Positions 48,504-57,691 of a stretch of DNA of 64,000 nt are shown here, one piece after another. Both the position numbers and the translations under genes were made by a program. Position 1 is the first letter of the stretch. The number at the start of each line of letters is the position of its first letter. This DNA comes from Planctomycetaceae bacterium. GTDB taxonomy: Bacteria; Planctomycetota; Planctomycetia; Pirellulales; Lacipirellulaceae. Location of the stretch: positions 222,145 through 286,144 of the forward strand of contig PABB01000056.1 in the NCBI GenBank assembly GCA_002702655.1, given 5' to 3'. Under the pieces are notes generated by a model. It was not told where the DNA came from, ran no database searches, and saw nothing but the letters and a program-made list of their open reading frames with translations.

Positions 48504-50201
48504 TTAGCTCGCCGATGTCGCCGAAGCGTGCTGTTGGTAGGTCTTGTACCCGCCGCTGAGATTGGCCGCGTCAAAACCGTTCTGCAGCAACACGCGCGTG
48601 GCCAGGTAACCCCGCATACCGACCTGGCAGTAGGCGGTGATCGGCTTGTCTCGCGGCAGTTCGTCGAGCCGGCCGCGCAGTTCGTCGATTGGGATATTCT
48701 TGGCGCCGAAGATGTGGCCCTGGTGGAACTCCTCGGGGGTGCGTACGTCCAGCAGGAAGCGATCCGGGCCGGCCGGCGGCAGGTAGCCGGCGCCCTCGCC
48801 CGCGCCGCCCGGGGCCGTGCCCACCAGCGTGGCGCTGTGCACCACCGGCTGGTCGCCCCGCAGGATGCCGGACGCCACGAAGCCGGCCATGTTCACCGGA
48901 TCCTTCGCCGAGCCGTATTGCGGGGCGTACGCCAGTTCCATCTCTTCCAGGTCGTACACCGTCATGCCAGCTTGAATGGCCACCGCCAGCACGTCGATCC
49001 GTTTGTCGACGCCCGCGCCGCCCACTGCCTCAGCGCCGAGGATGCGCCCCGTGTCGGGAGCGAACAACAGCTTGAGCGTCATCCCCTGAGCGCCGGGGTA
49101 GTAACCGGCGTGGTTGCCGGGATGCACGTACGCTTTGAGGTGCGGAATGCCCGCCGCCGCGAGGGCTTTCTCGCTGAAGCCGGTCATCGTGGCGGTCATG
49201 TCGAATACGCCGACCACCGCCGTGCCTTGCGTGCCCCGGTACTCGCTGTCGCGACCGAAAACGTGATCTGCCGCGATCCGCCCCTGGCGGTTGGCCGGGC
49301 CGCCCAGCGGGATCTGCACCGGCGAGCCGTCGATGAAGTGATTCACCTGCACGGCGTCGCCGACCGCATACACGTCGGGATCGGACGTTTGCATGTTGCG
49401 GTTGACCACGATGCCGCCGCGCGGGCCGATTTCCAAACCGGCGTCGACCGCGAGCTTGTTCTCGGGTCGCACGCCGATCGACAGCACGACAAAGTCGGCC
49501 TCCAGCGATTCGCCCGAGCGAAGCTTGACGCGCACGCCGCCCTCGTCGACCTCTTCGATCGCCTCGGCCGCGTCGCCCAGATGCAGCTTCACGCCGCGAC
49601 TGCGCAGGTGATCGGCCACCGGGGCGACCATTTCGGCGTCCCACGGGGGCAGGATCTGCGGAGCCAACTCCACCACCGACACGTCCAGGCCACGGTGCAC
49701 CAGGTTCTCGGTCATTTCCAATCCGATGAACCCGCCGCCAATAATAACGGCCCGCTTGGCGCCCGCGGCCGCGGCATGCAATTGATCCGCGTCTTTCAGG
49801 TCGCGAAGCGTGAACACGGTCGGCAGGTCGGCGCCCGGGAACGGCGGCCGCAGCGGCGACGCCCCCGGCGACAGGATCAGCTTGTCGTAGGACAGCGTTT
49901 CCACTTCGTCGGTGTCGAGCTTGCTGACCGTGACCGTCTTGGCCCGGCGGTCGATTGCCAGCGCCTCGGTCCGCGTGCGTACGTCCAGCTTGTACCGATC
50001 GATCAGCCGCTGCGTGGGCGTGACCAGCAGCTTGTTGCGAGATTCAATCACGCCGCCGACAAAGTAGGGCAGCCCGCAGTTGGCGAAGGAGGGGGCTTCG
50101 CCGCGCTCGATGAGCGTGATTTCGGCCGACTCGTCCAACCGTCGCGCCCGCGCCGCTGCCGACGCACCGCCTGCCACCGCACCGACAATAACGACTCGCA
50201 T
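48504..50201 (-). CDS. CoA-disulfide reductase-rhodanese fusion
   Basis: This 565-residue protein joins a flavin-dependent pyridine nucleotide-disulfide oxidoreductase to a C-terminal rhodanese. The first part has VVIVGAVAGGASAAARAR, the active Cys42 in SFANCGLPYFVGG, VIIGGGFIGLEMTENL and VYAVGDAVQV. The rhodanese domain has LLDVRTPEEFHQGHI and Cys525 in AYCQVGMRG. Such CoADR-RHD proteins reduce CoA persulfide and polysulfide with NAD(P)H. It follows the rhodanese gene (162-base gap) in the putative arsR-controlled sulfur regulon. Confidence 0.93.
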   Translation of the reverse strand: MRVVIVGAVAGGASAAARARRLDESAEITLIERGEAPSFANCGLPYFVGGVIESRNKLLVTPTQRLIDRYKLDVRTRTEALAIDRRAKTVTVSKLDTDEVETLSYDKLILSPGASPLRPPFPGADLPTVFTLRDLKDADQLHAAAAGAKRAVIIGGGFIGLEMTENLVHRGLDVSVVELAPQILPPWDAEMVAPVADHLRSRGVKLHLGDAAEAIEEVDEGGVRVKLRSGESLEADFVVLSIGVRPENKLAVDAGLEIGPRGGIVVNRNMQTSDPDVYAVGDAVQVNHFIDGSPVQIPLGGPANRQGRIAADHVFGRDSEYRGTQGTAVVGVFDMTATMTGFSEKALAAAGIPHLKAYVHPGNHAGYYPGAQGMTLKLLFAPDTGRILGAEAVGGAGVDKRIDVLAVAIQAGMTVYDLEEMELAYAPQYGSAKDPVNMAGFVASGILRGDQPVVHSATLVGTAPGGAGEGAGYLPPAGPDRFLLDVRTPEEFHQGHIFGAKNIPIDELRGRLDELPRDKPITAYCQVGMRGYLATRVLLQNGFDAANLSGGYKTYQQHASATSAS

Positions 50202-50363
50202 GATCTCGCTCCTTGAACTGCGATCAGACCGCGATTTGCCGCGGCGCGTGGCGACCCATACGCCGCCCTTGCGGGCTTGTACCGCAAACTAGCCAACTGG
50301 GGCTTGATGATCTGCACGCCGCGTCGGGTTCGCTCGTTGCGGCGTGCCTGTCGACGCAGGAAC

Positions 50364-50918
50364 TCAGGTGGCGCACTTCTGCGTCCCGCAGCACGACTCG
50401 CCGCCGGCCTGATTCCACGGCATCTTAGCCAACATCATGCCCATGCCACAGGTGTCGGTCACGCCGGCGAAGACCAGCCCGGCGCCCACGAAGGCGCTGA
50501 GCCACACGAACGCAGGCATGTAAAACCAAGACAGCAACGCGCCGATCAACACCAGCGACCCGGCTGCGATGCGGACCTGTCGCTCCAGCGAGATGGTCTT
50601 CTTGCCGCGGACCACCGGCAGGCCGGCCGCCTCCCACGCTTGGGTGCCGCCTTCGACGTTCGTCACGTTGCCGCAGCCGCCCCCCAGCAGTTTCTCGCAG
50701 GCCTTCTCCGCCCGCGAGCCCGACCGGCAAATCACGTACGTCGTTTTTCCGCTGTCGATGTCCTGCGGCGTGATGCGGTCGAGCGGGATATTTCGCGCGG
50801 CCGTGGCATGCACTTCGCGGAATTCCGCGGGCGTGCGGACGTCAATCAGCACGGCCGAAGGATCGGAACCGAGGCGCTCGCTCAACTCTTGCGGGGAAAT
50901 GGTGGGAACGTTGGACAT
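50364..50918 (-). CDS. Rhodanese-DUF2892 membrane sulfurtransferase
   Basis: This 184-residue protein has an N-terminal rhodanese domain (VLIDVRTPAEFREVHA and Cys64 in VICRSGSRAEKAC). A DUF2892 hairpin of two transmembrane helices follows (about residues 112-155), then a Cys-containing tail (GESCCGTQKC). It may move sulfane sulfur at the membrane. A strong Shine-Dalgarno (AAGGAGG) precedes the ATG, and an operator lies at 50946-50965. Confidence 0.92.
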   Translation of the reverse strand: MSNVPTISPQELSERLGSDPSAVLIDVRTPAEFREVHATAARNIPLDRITPQDIDSGKTTYVICRSGSRAEKACEKLLGGGCGNVTNVEGGTQAWEAAGLPVVRGKKTISLERQVRIAAGSLVLIGALLSWFYMPAFVWLSAFVGAGLVFAGVTDTCGMGMMLAKMPWNQAGGESCCGTQKCAT

Positions 50919-50945
50919 GGCTAGGCCTCCTTGTTTGTGTCAAAC

Positions 50946-50965
50946 TATCGTCACATGACGATATG
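50946..50965. promoter_or_regulatory. Putative ArsR operator upstream of the rhodanese gene
   Basis: The dyad atcgtca-ca-tgacgat (7+2+7) lies within a 20-base site matching the arsR-upstream site at 17 of 20 positions. It sits 28-47 bases before the rhodanese ATG, the same spacing as the other site. Confidence 0.8.
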
Positions 50966-50989
50966 TTTCTGTAAAAAAACACCGGGACG

Positions 50990-51304
50990 TTACGCGGCCC
51001 CGAATCGCTTCTCGATGCAGCCCAGGATCGAAGCGAGGTGCGGCTCGGCGATATTATAGTAAGTCTTTCGCCCGTCACGCTCGCTGTCGAGCATGCCGCA
51101 GTGCTTCATCAGCCGCAGATGCTCGGACGCCATGTGACTGGCGATCCCGCAGGCCTCGGCCAACTCGCCCACGGTGTACTGTCCCTGCAGCAGCATCTGC
51201 ACGATCCGCAACCGGTGCGGGTGGGCGAGCGTCTTCAGGCACTCAGCGGCCTGCTGCAACGCGTCCATCTCGAGCAGTGTCGGCTGTTTGCGAGCGGCTG
51301 GCAT
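50990..51304 (-). CDS. ArsR-family thiol- or metal-responsive repressor
   Basis: This 104-residue winged-helix protein has CLKTLAHPHRLRIVQML, the recognition helix SHMASEHLRLMKHCGML and the wing DGRKTYYNI. Cysteines are at 22, 52, 69 and 96, but no CxC or ELCVCD arsenic motif is present, so persulfide or redox sensing is possible. It heads the rhodanese and CoADR-rhodanese genes, with matching operators before itself and the rhodanese gene. CAGGAG precedes the ATG. Confidence 0.92.
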   Translation of the reverse strand: MPAARKQPTLLEMDALQQAAECLKTLAHPHRLRIVQMLLQGQYTVGELAEACGIASHMASEHLRLMKHCGMLDSERDGRKTYYNIAEPHLASILGCIEKRFGAA

Positions 51305-51332
51305 GGGCGAACTCCTGGGTTACATGCAAATA

Positions 51333-51352
51333 TATCGTCATATTACGACATG
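51333..51352. promoter_or_regulatory. Putative ArsR autoregulatory operator
   Basis: An imperfect dyad (tatcgtca, then tacgacatg) lies 29-48 bases upstream of the arsR start. It matches the site at 50946-50965 at 17 of 20 positions. The similarity and equal spacing support direct autoregulation. Confidence 0.78.
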
Positions 51353-51485
51353 TGCAACAGGAAAGTTCGCCAAGAAATTGGGTTTTCTTCACCCGCAAGG
51401 CCAAGCTTGCGTCCGCGGGGCGGTCGCGGGATGGGAGCAGGCGACGTTTGGCCTCAGCATGGCCCTTCGCCCGGGGGCGGCCGAA

Positions 51486-52244
51486 CTAAGCGGCCATTCG
51501 CGCGGGCGGCGGCGTGACGACCGCTCCGTTGGGCAGGCACAGGCGCGCCAGATTCATCCGCTCGACCGCCTCCACCGACACCGTCTCGCTGGGCGGCGAC
51601 GCATGGCCCCAATGCCAGGCTGTCAGTGCTGGCTCCACGCCGATGCGCAGGTCGAACCGTTCGGCTCGGACGAAGAACTCCAGGTCGCCGCCACTGATGA
51701 GTTGATGGTCCCAGCCGCCCATTGCGCGGACTTTGTCGGTGCGCGCGACGAAGAACTGATGGGCGTAGTCGCAGCGACTGACGCCGTCGCTCACCGCACC
51801 CAGCCCCGGCCGCAGCGCGAGCCCGCCGCTCTCGTGGCTGAAGCAACCGTGACCCGGCGCCGGCTGGCGGCTGGTGAGCACCAGCAGTTTCTTGCGGCAC
51901 TCGACTAACTCGCCCGCGGCGAGATCCACCTGCTCCTGGGCCACTGGCGCCAACAGGTCAGTCAGCGGCGCCCGGGCGTGCAGCTCCATTTCATCGCCGA
52001 CCAGTGCGAAGTACGGCGTCCGCACCCGCGCCAGCAGCGCGTTGCGGACCGAGCCCGGCGTGTCGCCGGCGCCCGACTTGACGATGTCGACGCCCACGCA
52101 CGTGGCGTCGCTGGCCGACGGGCCGGCCGCGAGGATCTTCACCTGCGGGTGCAGCGAGTGAACGCTGCGCGCCAGCCGCTCCAGTCCGCCCCGGGCGCCG
52201 AACGCGGTGCACAAAACCGTCAACTGCGACAAATCGACAGACAT
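51486..52244 (-). CDS. GT-A type glycosyltransferase-like protein
   Basis: This 252-residue protein shows a GT-A pattern: LTVLCTAFGARGGLERLAR at the start, TPYFALVGDEMELHARAPL carrying an acidic DEM(E) motif where DxD is expected, and VRAMGGWDHQLISGGDLEFF with an acceptor-loop-like GG..D motif. The donor and acceptor are unknown. The start at 52244 has GAGGGAG upstream; the open frame extends to 52379 without similarity. Confidence 0.75.
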   Translation of the reverse strand: MSVDLSQLTVLCTAFGARGGLERLARSVHSLHPQVKILAAGPSASDATCVGVDIVKSGAGDTPGSVRNALLARVRTPYFALVGDEMELHARAPLTDLLAPVAQEQVDLAAGELVECRKKLLVLTSRQPAPGHGCFSHESGGLALRPGLGAVSDGVSRCDYAHQFFVARTDKVRAMGGWDHQLISGGDLEFFVRAERFDLRIGVEPALTAWHWGHASPPSETVSVEAVERMNLARLCLPNGAVVTPPPARMAA

Positions 52245-52389
52245 CAGCGCGGCTCCCTCGGCGACAAGCATGAGCGTAGGCAATCCATTGCGTACGTAAT
52301 GCTTATCGCCGCGCCGGCCGGAAAAAATCGAGTGCGATGCCAGCAGGAAGCAGCGGCCGCGCAGGCTTCCCAAATTCACACGGGGCGGC

Positions 52390-53862
52390 TCATTGCGGAG
52401 CCGCGTCGCTCGCGGGCGCCGGCTCCGCGGCGCGTGAGCGGATCAGCTCCAAAGCGGCCTGCAACTGCCGGTCTTCGCCGCCGATGAAGTACTCCGGCGT
52501 CGGCTCGACGACCACGTCTGGCGCGACGCCGTGGCCGTCGAACAGCCGGCCGTCGGGCTGCAGCGACGCCATCGACCCAATCCGCAGCCGCAAACCGGTT
52601 GGGCCCAGCCGAACGGTCTGCGAGCGGGCGCTCCCCCCGCCGCTGGCCGTGCCCAGCAGCGTCACCTGCGGCAGCGAGGCCATACCTGCCAGGAAAATGT
52701 CCGTCGCGCTGAAGCATTTGGCGTTCATCAGCACGACGACGGGCTTGTCGAAGCGAGCGTGTCCGTCGCTCTCCGCGGCGTCGAGCACCAGGTAGTGCCA
52801 CGCGCTGAACTGCTCCACCGTCGGCTCCCACTGCGGCGCGAATCGCTCGGTGAAGTCGTCAATTGCCGAACGTTGCCGGGGCGTCCAGTGCGGGGAGTCG
52901 GCGCGGTACATGAACCGGGCGGCCAAGTGGTCGCGGTCGTGCTGCGGGTGCAGGCGATACGCGGCCGCGTTGGCCACCCGCGGCGGATCATCGGGGGCGG
53001 CCAGCCACCGGTACAACTCCAGCAGCGCGTCCCGGCTGCCGCCGCCGTTGTCGCGGACGTCGACGACCAGTCCCGCCTCGTCGGCGAACCGCGGCATCCA
53101 TTGGCGGATCGCCGCCACGGCGCCACCGTCCATGCTCGGCAAACGCAGATAGCCGACCCCGCCGGGCATAAACCGCGACATCGCTTGCGGCCACGTGCCA
53201 TAAACGGGGCCGCGTTCGGCGAGCGGCAGCTCGACTGTCTTTACCCGCTGCCCGTCGCGCGACTCCAGTTCCACCCGCACCACGTCCGACGGGGCTACGC
53301 CGGCGAGCTGCCGCAGGAACTCGATGGCCCGCAGCGCTCGCAACGCGTTGCGTCGCACGTACTGGGGCGAACCCTGCGGGGCGAGCGGCGCCGCCGCCTC
53401 ACGCCACTGGGAGATGGTCAGCCCGTCGATCCGCGCCAGGTACGGAGAATCCGCCTCGACGAAGCCGCTGCGGTCGGGCCAGAACGCGACGAATCGGTCG
53501 CCGACCGGCTCGACCAAGAACGGCAGGTAGCGCTCATTCGGCAGGCGGAACCAGCTGACTGCCGCGTGCCCGTCGATGCCCAGCGAGATGATCTTCTGCA
53601 ACTCCAGCCCCAGCTGGTCGACCGTGATGCCGGCTGCCGCCCGCTGGCGTAGGGCTTCGACGGCGCCGCCGAAGTCGGCGTCATTGGCGTGCCGATAGGA
53701 CCATCGCTCGTCAAGCGCTCGCTGAAAATCGCTGAGCGTTTGCTCGACCGCATCTGCCGGCAGCGGCTCGTCCCGCTGCAGGGCGACCCCGGTCTGCCAC
53801 GGCGCCAGAGCGGCGACAGCCAGCACGGTCAGGCTAAGTGAGGTAGAACGTAACGACCGCAT
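52390..53862 (-). CDS. Secreted S41 family peptidase
   Basis: This 490-residue protein starts with a signal peptide (SLTVLAVAALAPWQTGVA). It has the tail-specific-protease core LVVDVRDNGGGSRDALLELY and the nucleophile region VVVLMNAKCFSATDIFLAGM, followed by LLGTASGGGSAR. The start at 53862 is preferred over 53895, which would overlap the upstream gene. It follows the C45-like hydrolase by 22 bases, so the two are probably one operon. Confidence 0.87.
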   Translation of the reverse strand: MRSLRSTSLSLTVLAVAALAPWQTGVALQRDEPLPADAVEQTLSDFQRALDERWSYRHANDADFGGAVEALRQRAAAGITVDQLGLELQKIISLGIDGHAAVSWFRLPNERYLPFLVEPVGDRFVAFWPDRSGFVEADSPYLARIDGLTISQWREAAAPLAPQGSPQYVRRNALRALRAIEFLRQLAGVAPSDVVRVELESRDGQRVKTVELPLAERGPVYGTWPQAMSRFMPGGVGYLRLPSMDGGAVAAIRQWMPRFADEAGLVVDVRDNGGGSRDALLELYRWLAAPDDPPRVANAAAYRLHPQHDRDHLAARFMYRADSPHWTPRQRSAIDDFTERFAPQWEPTVEQFSAWHYLVLDAAESDGHARFDKPVVVLMNAKCFSATDIFLAGMASLPQVTLLGTASGGGSARSQTVRLGPTGLRLRIGSMASLQPDGRLFDGHGVAPDVVVEPTPEYFIGGEDRQLQAALELIRSRAAEPAPASDAAPQ

Positions 53863-53884
53863 GGTGATCGGCCTTGGCAAGCGG

Positions 53885-55096
53885 CTACTCCGCAAACAGC
53901 GGCGCCAACTCGATTGTCGTCATCGGCTTGTCCGACGACGGCGCCCGGGTGGCCGACAGGTGCAGCTTCAGCGCTCGCGGCTCGAACACCATCGTCTGCA
54001 GCGTCAGCCCGCGTTGGTTGACCGAGTGCATGAGCCCCTGCATGCTCTCAACGGTCCACGCGTCTGCCTGTTGGGCGTCCGCCAGCCGCGGGTACCGCCA
54101 GCACGGCTCGCCCACCGTCAACTCGTCGGTGCGAAAGTGGTTGGTGCAGGCGGTCACGCCGTCGGTCGCGTCGCGGCGAGCGACGTTGTTGGGCGTGATT
54201 TCAAACACGGCGCTGCGCTGGGTGTCGCAGACAATCAGATTCATCCACGTTGTCGCCCGGGTATCGGCGAGCAACTGCTGGGCCTCGTCGACCGTGCTGC
54301 ACTCTTCCAAAATGCGGCGGAACGTGAGCGCCATCGGCACGCCGCTGGGGTCGAACTTGCGAGACTTGTCGGCCGAGCGTTCGACGTCGAGCGTGGCCAC
54401 GCACAGCCCAGCGTCGTTCATTCCCGACAGCACGCCCCCCAACCCGGGGAAGCCAACCGAGGCAAACGCCCGGCGCCCGTCAGGCCGCACGACAAACAGG
54501 ACGGAGAAGCGGTGCAGAACGTCCATCGAGTCAAAGTCGAAATTGCGTCCCAGCAGCGGCCCGTCGCCGGCGGTTCGTTCGTCTTCGATGGCCACCGCCG
54601 AGCAGCCCAGCCGCCGCAACTCCAGCAGCGTGTTGGCCACGGGAATCACCTCTTCGATTTCCGGCGCGAACCCGCCCTGCTTGGCGGCGGCGGCCAGTTC
54701 TTCCTGGTACCGCTGCGGCGCCCGCAGAAGCAGCGTCCGCGCCGCGTTGGTCAGCAGCGGCCAATACGCCTCGGCGCCGGCGGCGGAGATGAACTGCTTC
54801 GGGAATTTGAAGACCGCCTCGGACCGGGGGCCCAGCAGCGCGGCATGCTGTCGGCCGATCTCCTGCGGCGTTCCCTGCAACCGCACGACCGGGACGGGGC
54901 CGACGTATTCCAGTCGTCCGCCCTCGGCCTGCGCGGGTTTGAATGTCCGGGGCGACGACGCCGCACCGCTGAGGACCACGCCGCGTGCAGCGACGGTTTG
55001 GGACCAACTCGCCTGCTGGCACAGCGCGAGCGACGCCAGGGCGGCGGCCTGCGCGACGCGACAAAGAAAGCGGAGTAGAGCAGGGCGGCGTGTCAT
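53885..55096 (-). CDS. Secreted C45 acyltransferase-like Ntn hydrolase
   Basis: This 403-residue protein has a signal peptide (ALLRFLCRVAQAAALASLALC). The C45 core follows: GTPQEIGRQHAALLG, and near residue 165 a Cys in RRLGCSAVAIEDER that fits the autocatalytic nucleophile. Later come GPLLGRNFDFDSMDV and GFPGLGGVLSGMNDAGLCV. Relatives include the penicillin acyltransferases. The enzyme may hydrolyse amides in the envelope. A long open frame on the opposite strand here is an artefact. Confidence 0.85.
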   Translation of the reverse strand: MTRRPALLRFLCRVAQAAALASLALCQQASWSQTVAARGVVLSGAASSPRTFKPAQAEGGRLEYVGPVPVVRLQGTPQEIGRQHAALLGPRSEAVFKFPKQFISAAGAEAYWPLLTNAARTLLLRAPQRYQEELAAAAKQGGFAPEIEEVIPVANTLLELRRLGCSAVAIEDERTAGDGPLLGRNFDFDSMDVLHRFSVLFVVRPDGRRAFASVGFPGLGGVLSGMNDAGLCVATLDVERSADKSRKFDPSGVPMALTFRRILEECSTVDEAQQLLADTRATTWMNLIVCDTQRSAVFEITPNNVARRDATDGVTACTNHFRTDELTVGEPCWRYPRLADAQQADAWTVESMQGLMHSVNQRGLTLQTMVFEPRALKLHLSATRAPSSDKPMTTIELAPLFAE

Positions 55097-55311
55097 GGCG
55101 GGGGCCCCTCAGCGGACTTGCGGTGAACCAGCGTCGCAGCGGGCGCCAGCGACTGCTCGACTGCGACGAAGTCGGTTATAACGGACGACGGCGAACGCTG
55201 CCGCATCGATTTTCTGCGGTCACGAACCGGCCGGAGCACCCAGACGCCTCCGCCGCGGCAAGGCGCACCGTCGTCCGCTACTCTCTCCCACGAAGCTAAG
55301 AATCACCTGCT

Positions 55312-55947
55312 ATGGCGACTTCACCAAGGTTCCTGTACTTCGACCTCGGCGGCGTGTTGCTGTCATTCAGCCACGAACAAATGTGCGTCCAGATGGCGGA
55401 AGTCGCCGGGATTTCTACGGCCGACGTCCAGGCGGTGCTGTTCGACGGCGCCCCCGGCCCCTCGCTGCAGTGGCGCCTGGAACGCGGCGAGGTGACCGTG
55501 GATGAAGCTTACGAGCATTTTTGCAGCCGTACCGGCACGCGGCCCAACAGGACCGAGCTGTATCACGCCGGCAGCAATATGTTCGCAACGATCGACGACA
55601 CAGTCGCTTTGGTCGAGCGTCTGCACGCGGCCGGCCATGCGCTGGGGATCCTGTCGAATACCAATGCGTTTGACTGGCAATTTGTCACCGACGGCCGGTT
55701 TGCCTTTCTTGGCGAGAGGTTCGGCACGTACGCGCTGAGTTTCGAGGCCCGCGCTATGAAGCCCGAGCCGGAAATTTTTCAATACGCGGCGGAACTTGTG
55801 GAATTGCCGCCTGAGCAGGTCTTCTTCACCGACGACAAGCAAGAGAACGTCGACGGCGCGCTGGCTGCCGGTTTCGACGCCGTGGTATTCGAGTCGGCCG
55901 CGCAGTTGTCCGACGAACTTCGCCGCCGCGGCATCGAGGTCGTGTGA
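55312..55947 (+). CDS. HAD superfamily hydrolase (YihX-like)
   Basis: This 211-residue protein has motif I as YFDLGGVLLSF, motif II as GILSNTNAF, and motif III/IV as MKPEPEIFQYA and VFFTDDKQENVDGALAAGF. The DLGGV form of motif I is seen in the YihX/epoxide-hydrolase N-domain branch of class IA. It probably dephosphorylates small phosphates such as sugar phosphates. The next gene begins 185 bases downstream. Confidence 0.9.
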   Translation: MATSPRFLYFDLGGVLLSFSHEQMCVQMAEVAGISTADVQAVLFDGAPGPSLQWRLERGEVTVDEAYEHFCSRTGTRPNRTELYHAGSNMFATIDDTVALVERLHAAGHALGILSNTNAFDWQFVTDGRFAFLGERFGTYALSFEARAMKPEPEIFQYAAELVELPPEQVFFTDDKQENVDGALAAGFDAVVFESAAQLSDELRRRGIEVV

Positions 55948-56132
55948 TAAGGCTCGTCGTGCGCGTTGCGAAAAAGCCGCGAACGACGGGCAACCGCCCT
56001 CCCAAGGCGCGTGTTGGGCTGTTAAGATTCGATGAAGAAGAGCCGCAAGCTGCTAGAACGACAGCAGTTGGGTACGCAACCGCGACCGCGGATGATACGG
56101 CGAGACCGCTCGGTGGGAGTCCGAACGTCGAA

Positions 56133-56447
56133 ATGGCTGCCAAGGGATTTCAAACTGGCGACTGGGTGATTTACCGCCTGCAGAAGGTGAGCGCCAGTCC
56201 CGGTCCGCGCGCGCAGGATGTCGTCCCAGCCGCCCACGGCGAACAATACAGCTATCTGGTCGACAAGTATTGGGTTGTTGACAGGGTGCTGCCCGACGGG
56301 CAGTTGCAACTACGCACCCGCCGCGGCAAGACGCACGTGGTCGCTCCCGACGATCGGCGACTGCGCCGCCCGCGACTGTGGGAGAAGTGGCTGCTAGCAA
56401 GCCGCTTTCGCGCCGTGGAAGAAGGCGACGGCGAGTCTCCCGCTTAG
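56133..56447 (+). CDS. Conserved planctomycete hypothetical protein
   Basis: This 104-residue protein has the sequence blocks TGDWVIYRLQKVSASPGPRA, YSYLVDKYWVVDRVLPDGQL and RTRRGKTHVVAPDDRRLRR, a pattern I recall in many planctomycetes without a known role. It may form a small beta barrel, to judge from alternating hydrophobic residues. The start is placed at 56133, where the block begins; the frame is open back to 55944 (a GTG overlapping the HAD stop). Confidence 0.7.
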   Translation: MAAKGFQTGDWVIYRLQKVSASPGPRAQDVVPAAHGEQYSYLVDKYWVVDRVLPDGQLQLRTRRGKTHVVAPDDRRLRRPRLWEKWLLASRFRAVEEGDGESPA

Positions 56448-56617
56448 CGACGGAAGGTCGTGGAGCCCGCATCCACGTGCCGGACGGCCCGCGCGTAGTC
56501 CCTGCAACACATCGCCGTTGCTGGCGCCGGCGCCGAGGGGTATAGTCCTCGCTCCCGGCGGCGCTGGCGATGCGTTTCGCCGCCCATCAACTTCTCCATA
56601 ACACCCTGGCGGCACGG

Positions 56618-57688
56618 ATGCGGCTCGGCGTATTTCTTCCCAATTGGATTGGCGACGTCGTCATGGCGACGCCCGCGCTACGATCGTTGCGGCGACTTGC
56701 CGGCCCCAAAGGAACCCTCCTCGGCGTGATGCGGCCGTACGTGGCCGACGTCCTCGCGGGGCAGCCGTGGTTCGATCAGACGATCCTCTCGGGAAAGAAT
56801 CGTCGCGACGCGGCGACCGGTTCGGCAGCCGTGATCGAGCAGTTGCGCGAGGCGCGGCTCGACCGTATTGTCCTGCTGACCAACTCGCTGCGGACGGCTT
56901 GGTTGGCCTGGCGGTCGAAGACCCCCGAGCGAGTTGGCGTTGCCCGCGACTTGCGCGGTCCGCTGCTCACCACGAAACTGTACGAGCCGCGCCGCGGTCG
57001 GCGAATCGCACCGCTGCCGACGATCGATTCGTACCTGCAAGTCGCATTCGTCGCGGGCGGCCCCTGGGAGCCGCCGCGGATGGAGTTGGCCACGACGTCC
57101 GCCGATGAGGCGGCTGCCGACCAAGTGTGGCGGAAGTTGAATCTGCCGAGCGGCGAAGAGGTCGTCGTGCTCAATTCCGGCGGCGCGTTCGGCGCCGCCA
57201 AAAGTTGGCCGATCGAGCATTTCGCAGCGCTCGCCCAGCGTATTGTCGCCGACCACGGCCTGCACGTGTTGGTCAACTGCGGTCCCGCCGAACGCGATGC
57301 AGCCCGCCAGATTGTCGCCCAGGCCGACAGCCCGCAGGTTGCCAGCCTGGCCGATTTTGACGTGCCGCTGGGGCTCAGCAAGGCCGCCATCCGCCGCGCT
57401 CGTCTGCTGGTCACCACCGACAGCGGGCCGCGGTTCTTCGGCGTCGCCTTCGGCAAGCCGGTCGTCACGCTGTTCGGCCCGACCGATCCGACGCTGACCA
57501 ACACGCACTCGCCCCTGGAGCAATGCCTGTCGCTGGAGTTGGATTGCCAACCCTGTTGGCAGCGCAGTTGCCCGTTGAAACACCATCGCTGTCTGCGCGA
57601 TCTGACTGTCGACCGCGTGGCGGCGGCGGTTCGCGATGCGCTCGCCGCCGACGTCTGCCCGCCCGCCCCCTCGCGAAACGTAGCCTGA
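56618..57688 (+). CDS. waaF: Lipopolysaccharide heptosyltransferase II-like (GT9)
   Basis: This 356-residue protein transfers heptose in the inner core of lipopolysaccharide. It begins RLGVFLPNWIGDVVMATPAL and has the GT9 C-terminal motif LVTTDSGPRFFGVAFGKPVV followed by LFGPTDPTLTN. A Cys-rich end (CQPCWQRSCPLKHHRC) is typical of the family. The start at 56618 is preferred over 56570 because homology begins at MRLGVFLPN. A GT32 gene follows 3 bases later, so a shared glycan pathway is likely. Confidence 0.9.
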   Translation: MRLGVFLPNWIGDVVMATPALRSLRRLAGPKGTLLGVMRPYVADVLAGQPWFDQTILSGKNRRDAATGSAAVIEQLREARLDRIVLLTNSLRTAWLAWRSKTPERVGVARDLRGPLLTTKLYEPRRGRRIAPLPTIDSYLQVAFVAGGPWEPPRMELATTSADEAAADQVWRKLNLPSGEEVVVLNSGGAFGAAKSWPIEHFAALAQRIVADHGLHVLVNCGPAERDAARQIVAQADSPQVASLADFDVPLGLSKAAIRRARLLVTTDSGPRFFGVAFGKPVVTLFGPTDPTLTNTHSPLEQCLSLELDCQPCWQRSCPLKHHRCLRDLTVDRVAAAVRDALAADVCPPAPSRNVA

Positions 57689-57691
57689 GCC

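Noticed and set aside
48528-50216. A 562-codon plus-strand frame over the CoADR gene
   Set aside because: It is antisense to a complete flavoprotein-rhodanese gene and shows no domain.
53874-55181. A 435-codon plus-strand open frame
   Set aside because: It is antisense to the C45-like hydrolase, which has a signal peptide and catalytic motifs; the plus-strand protein is Ser/Arg-rich and patternless.
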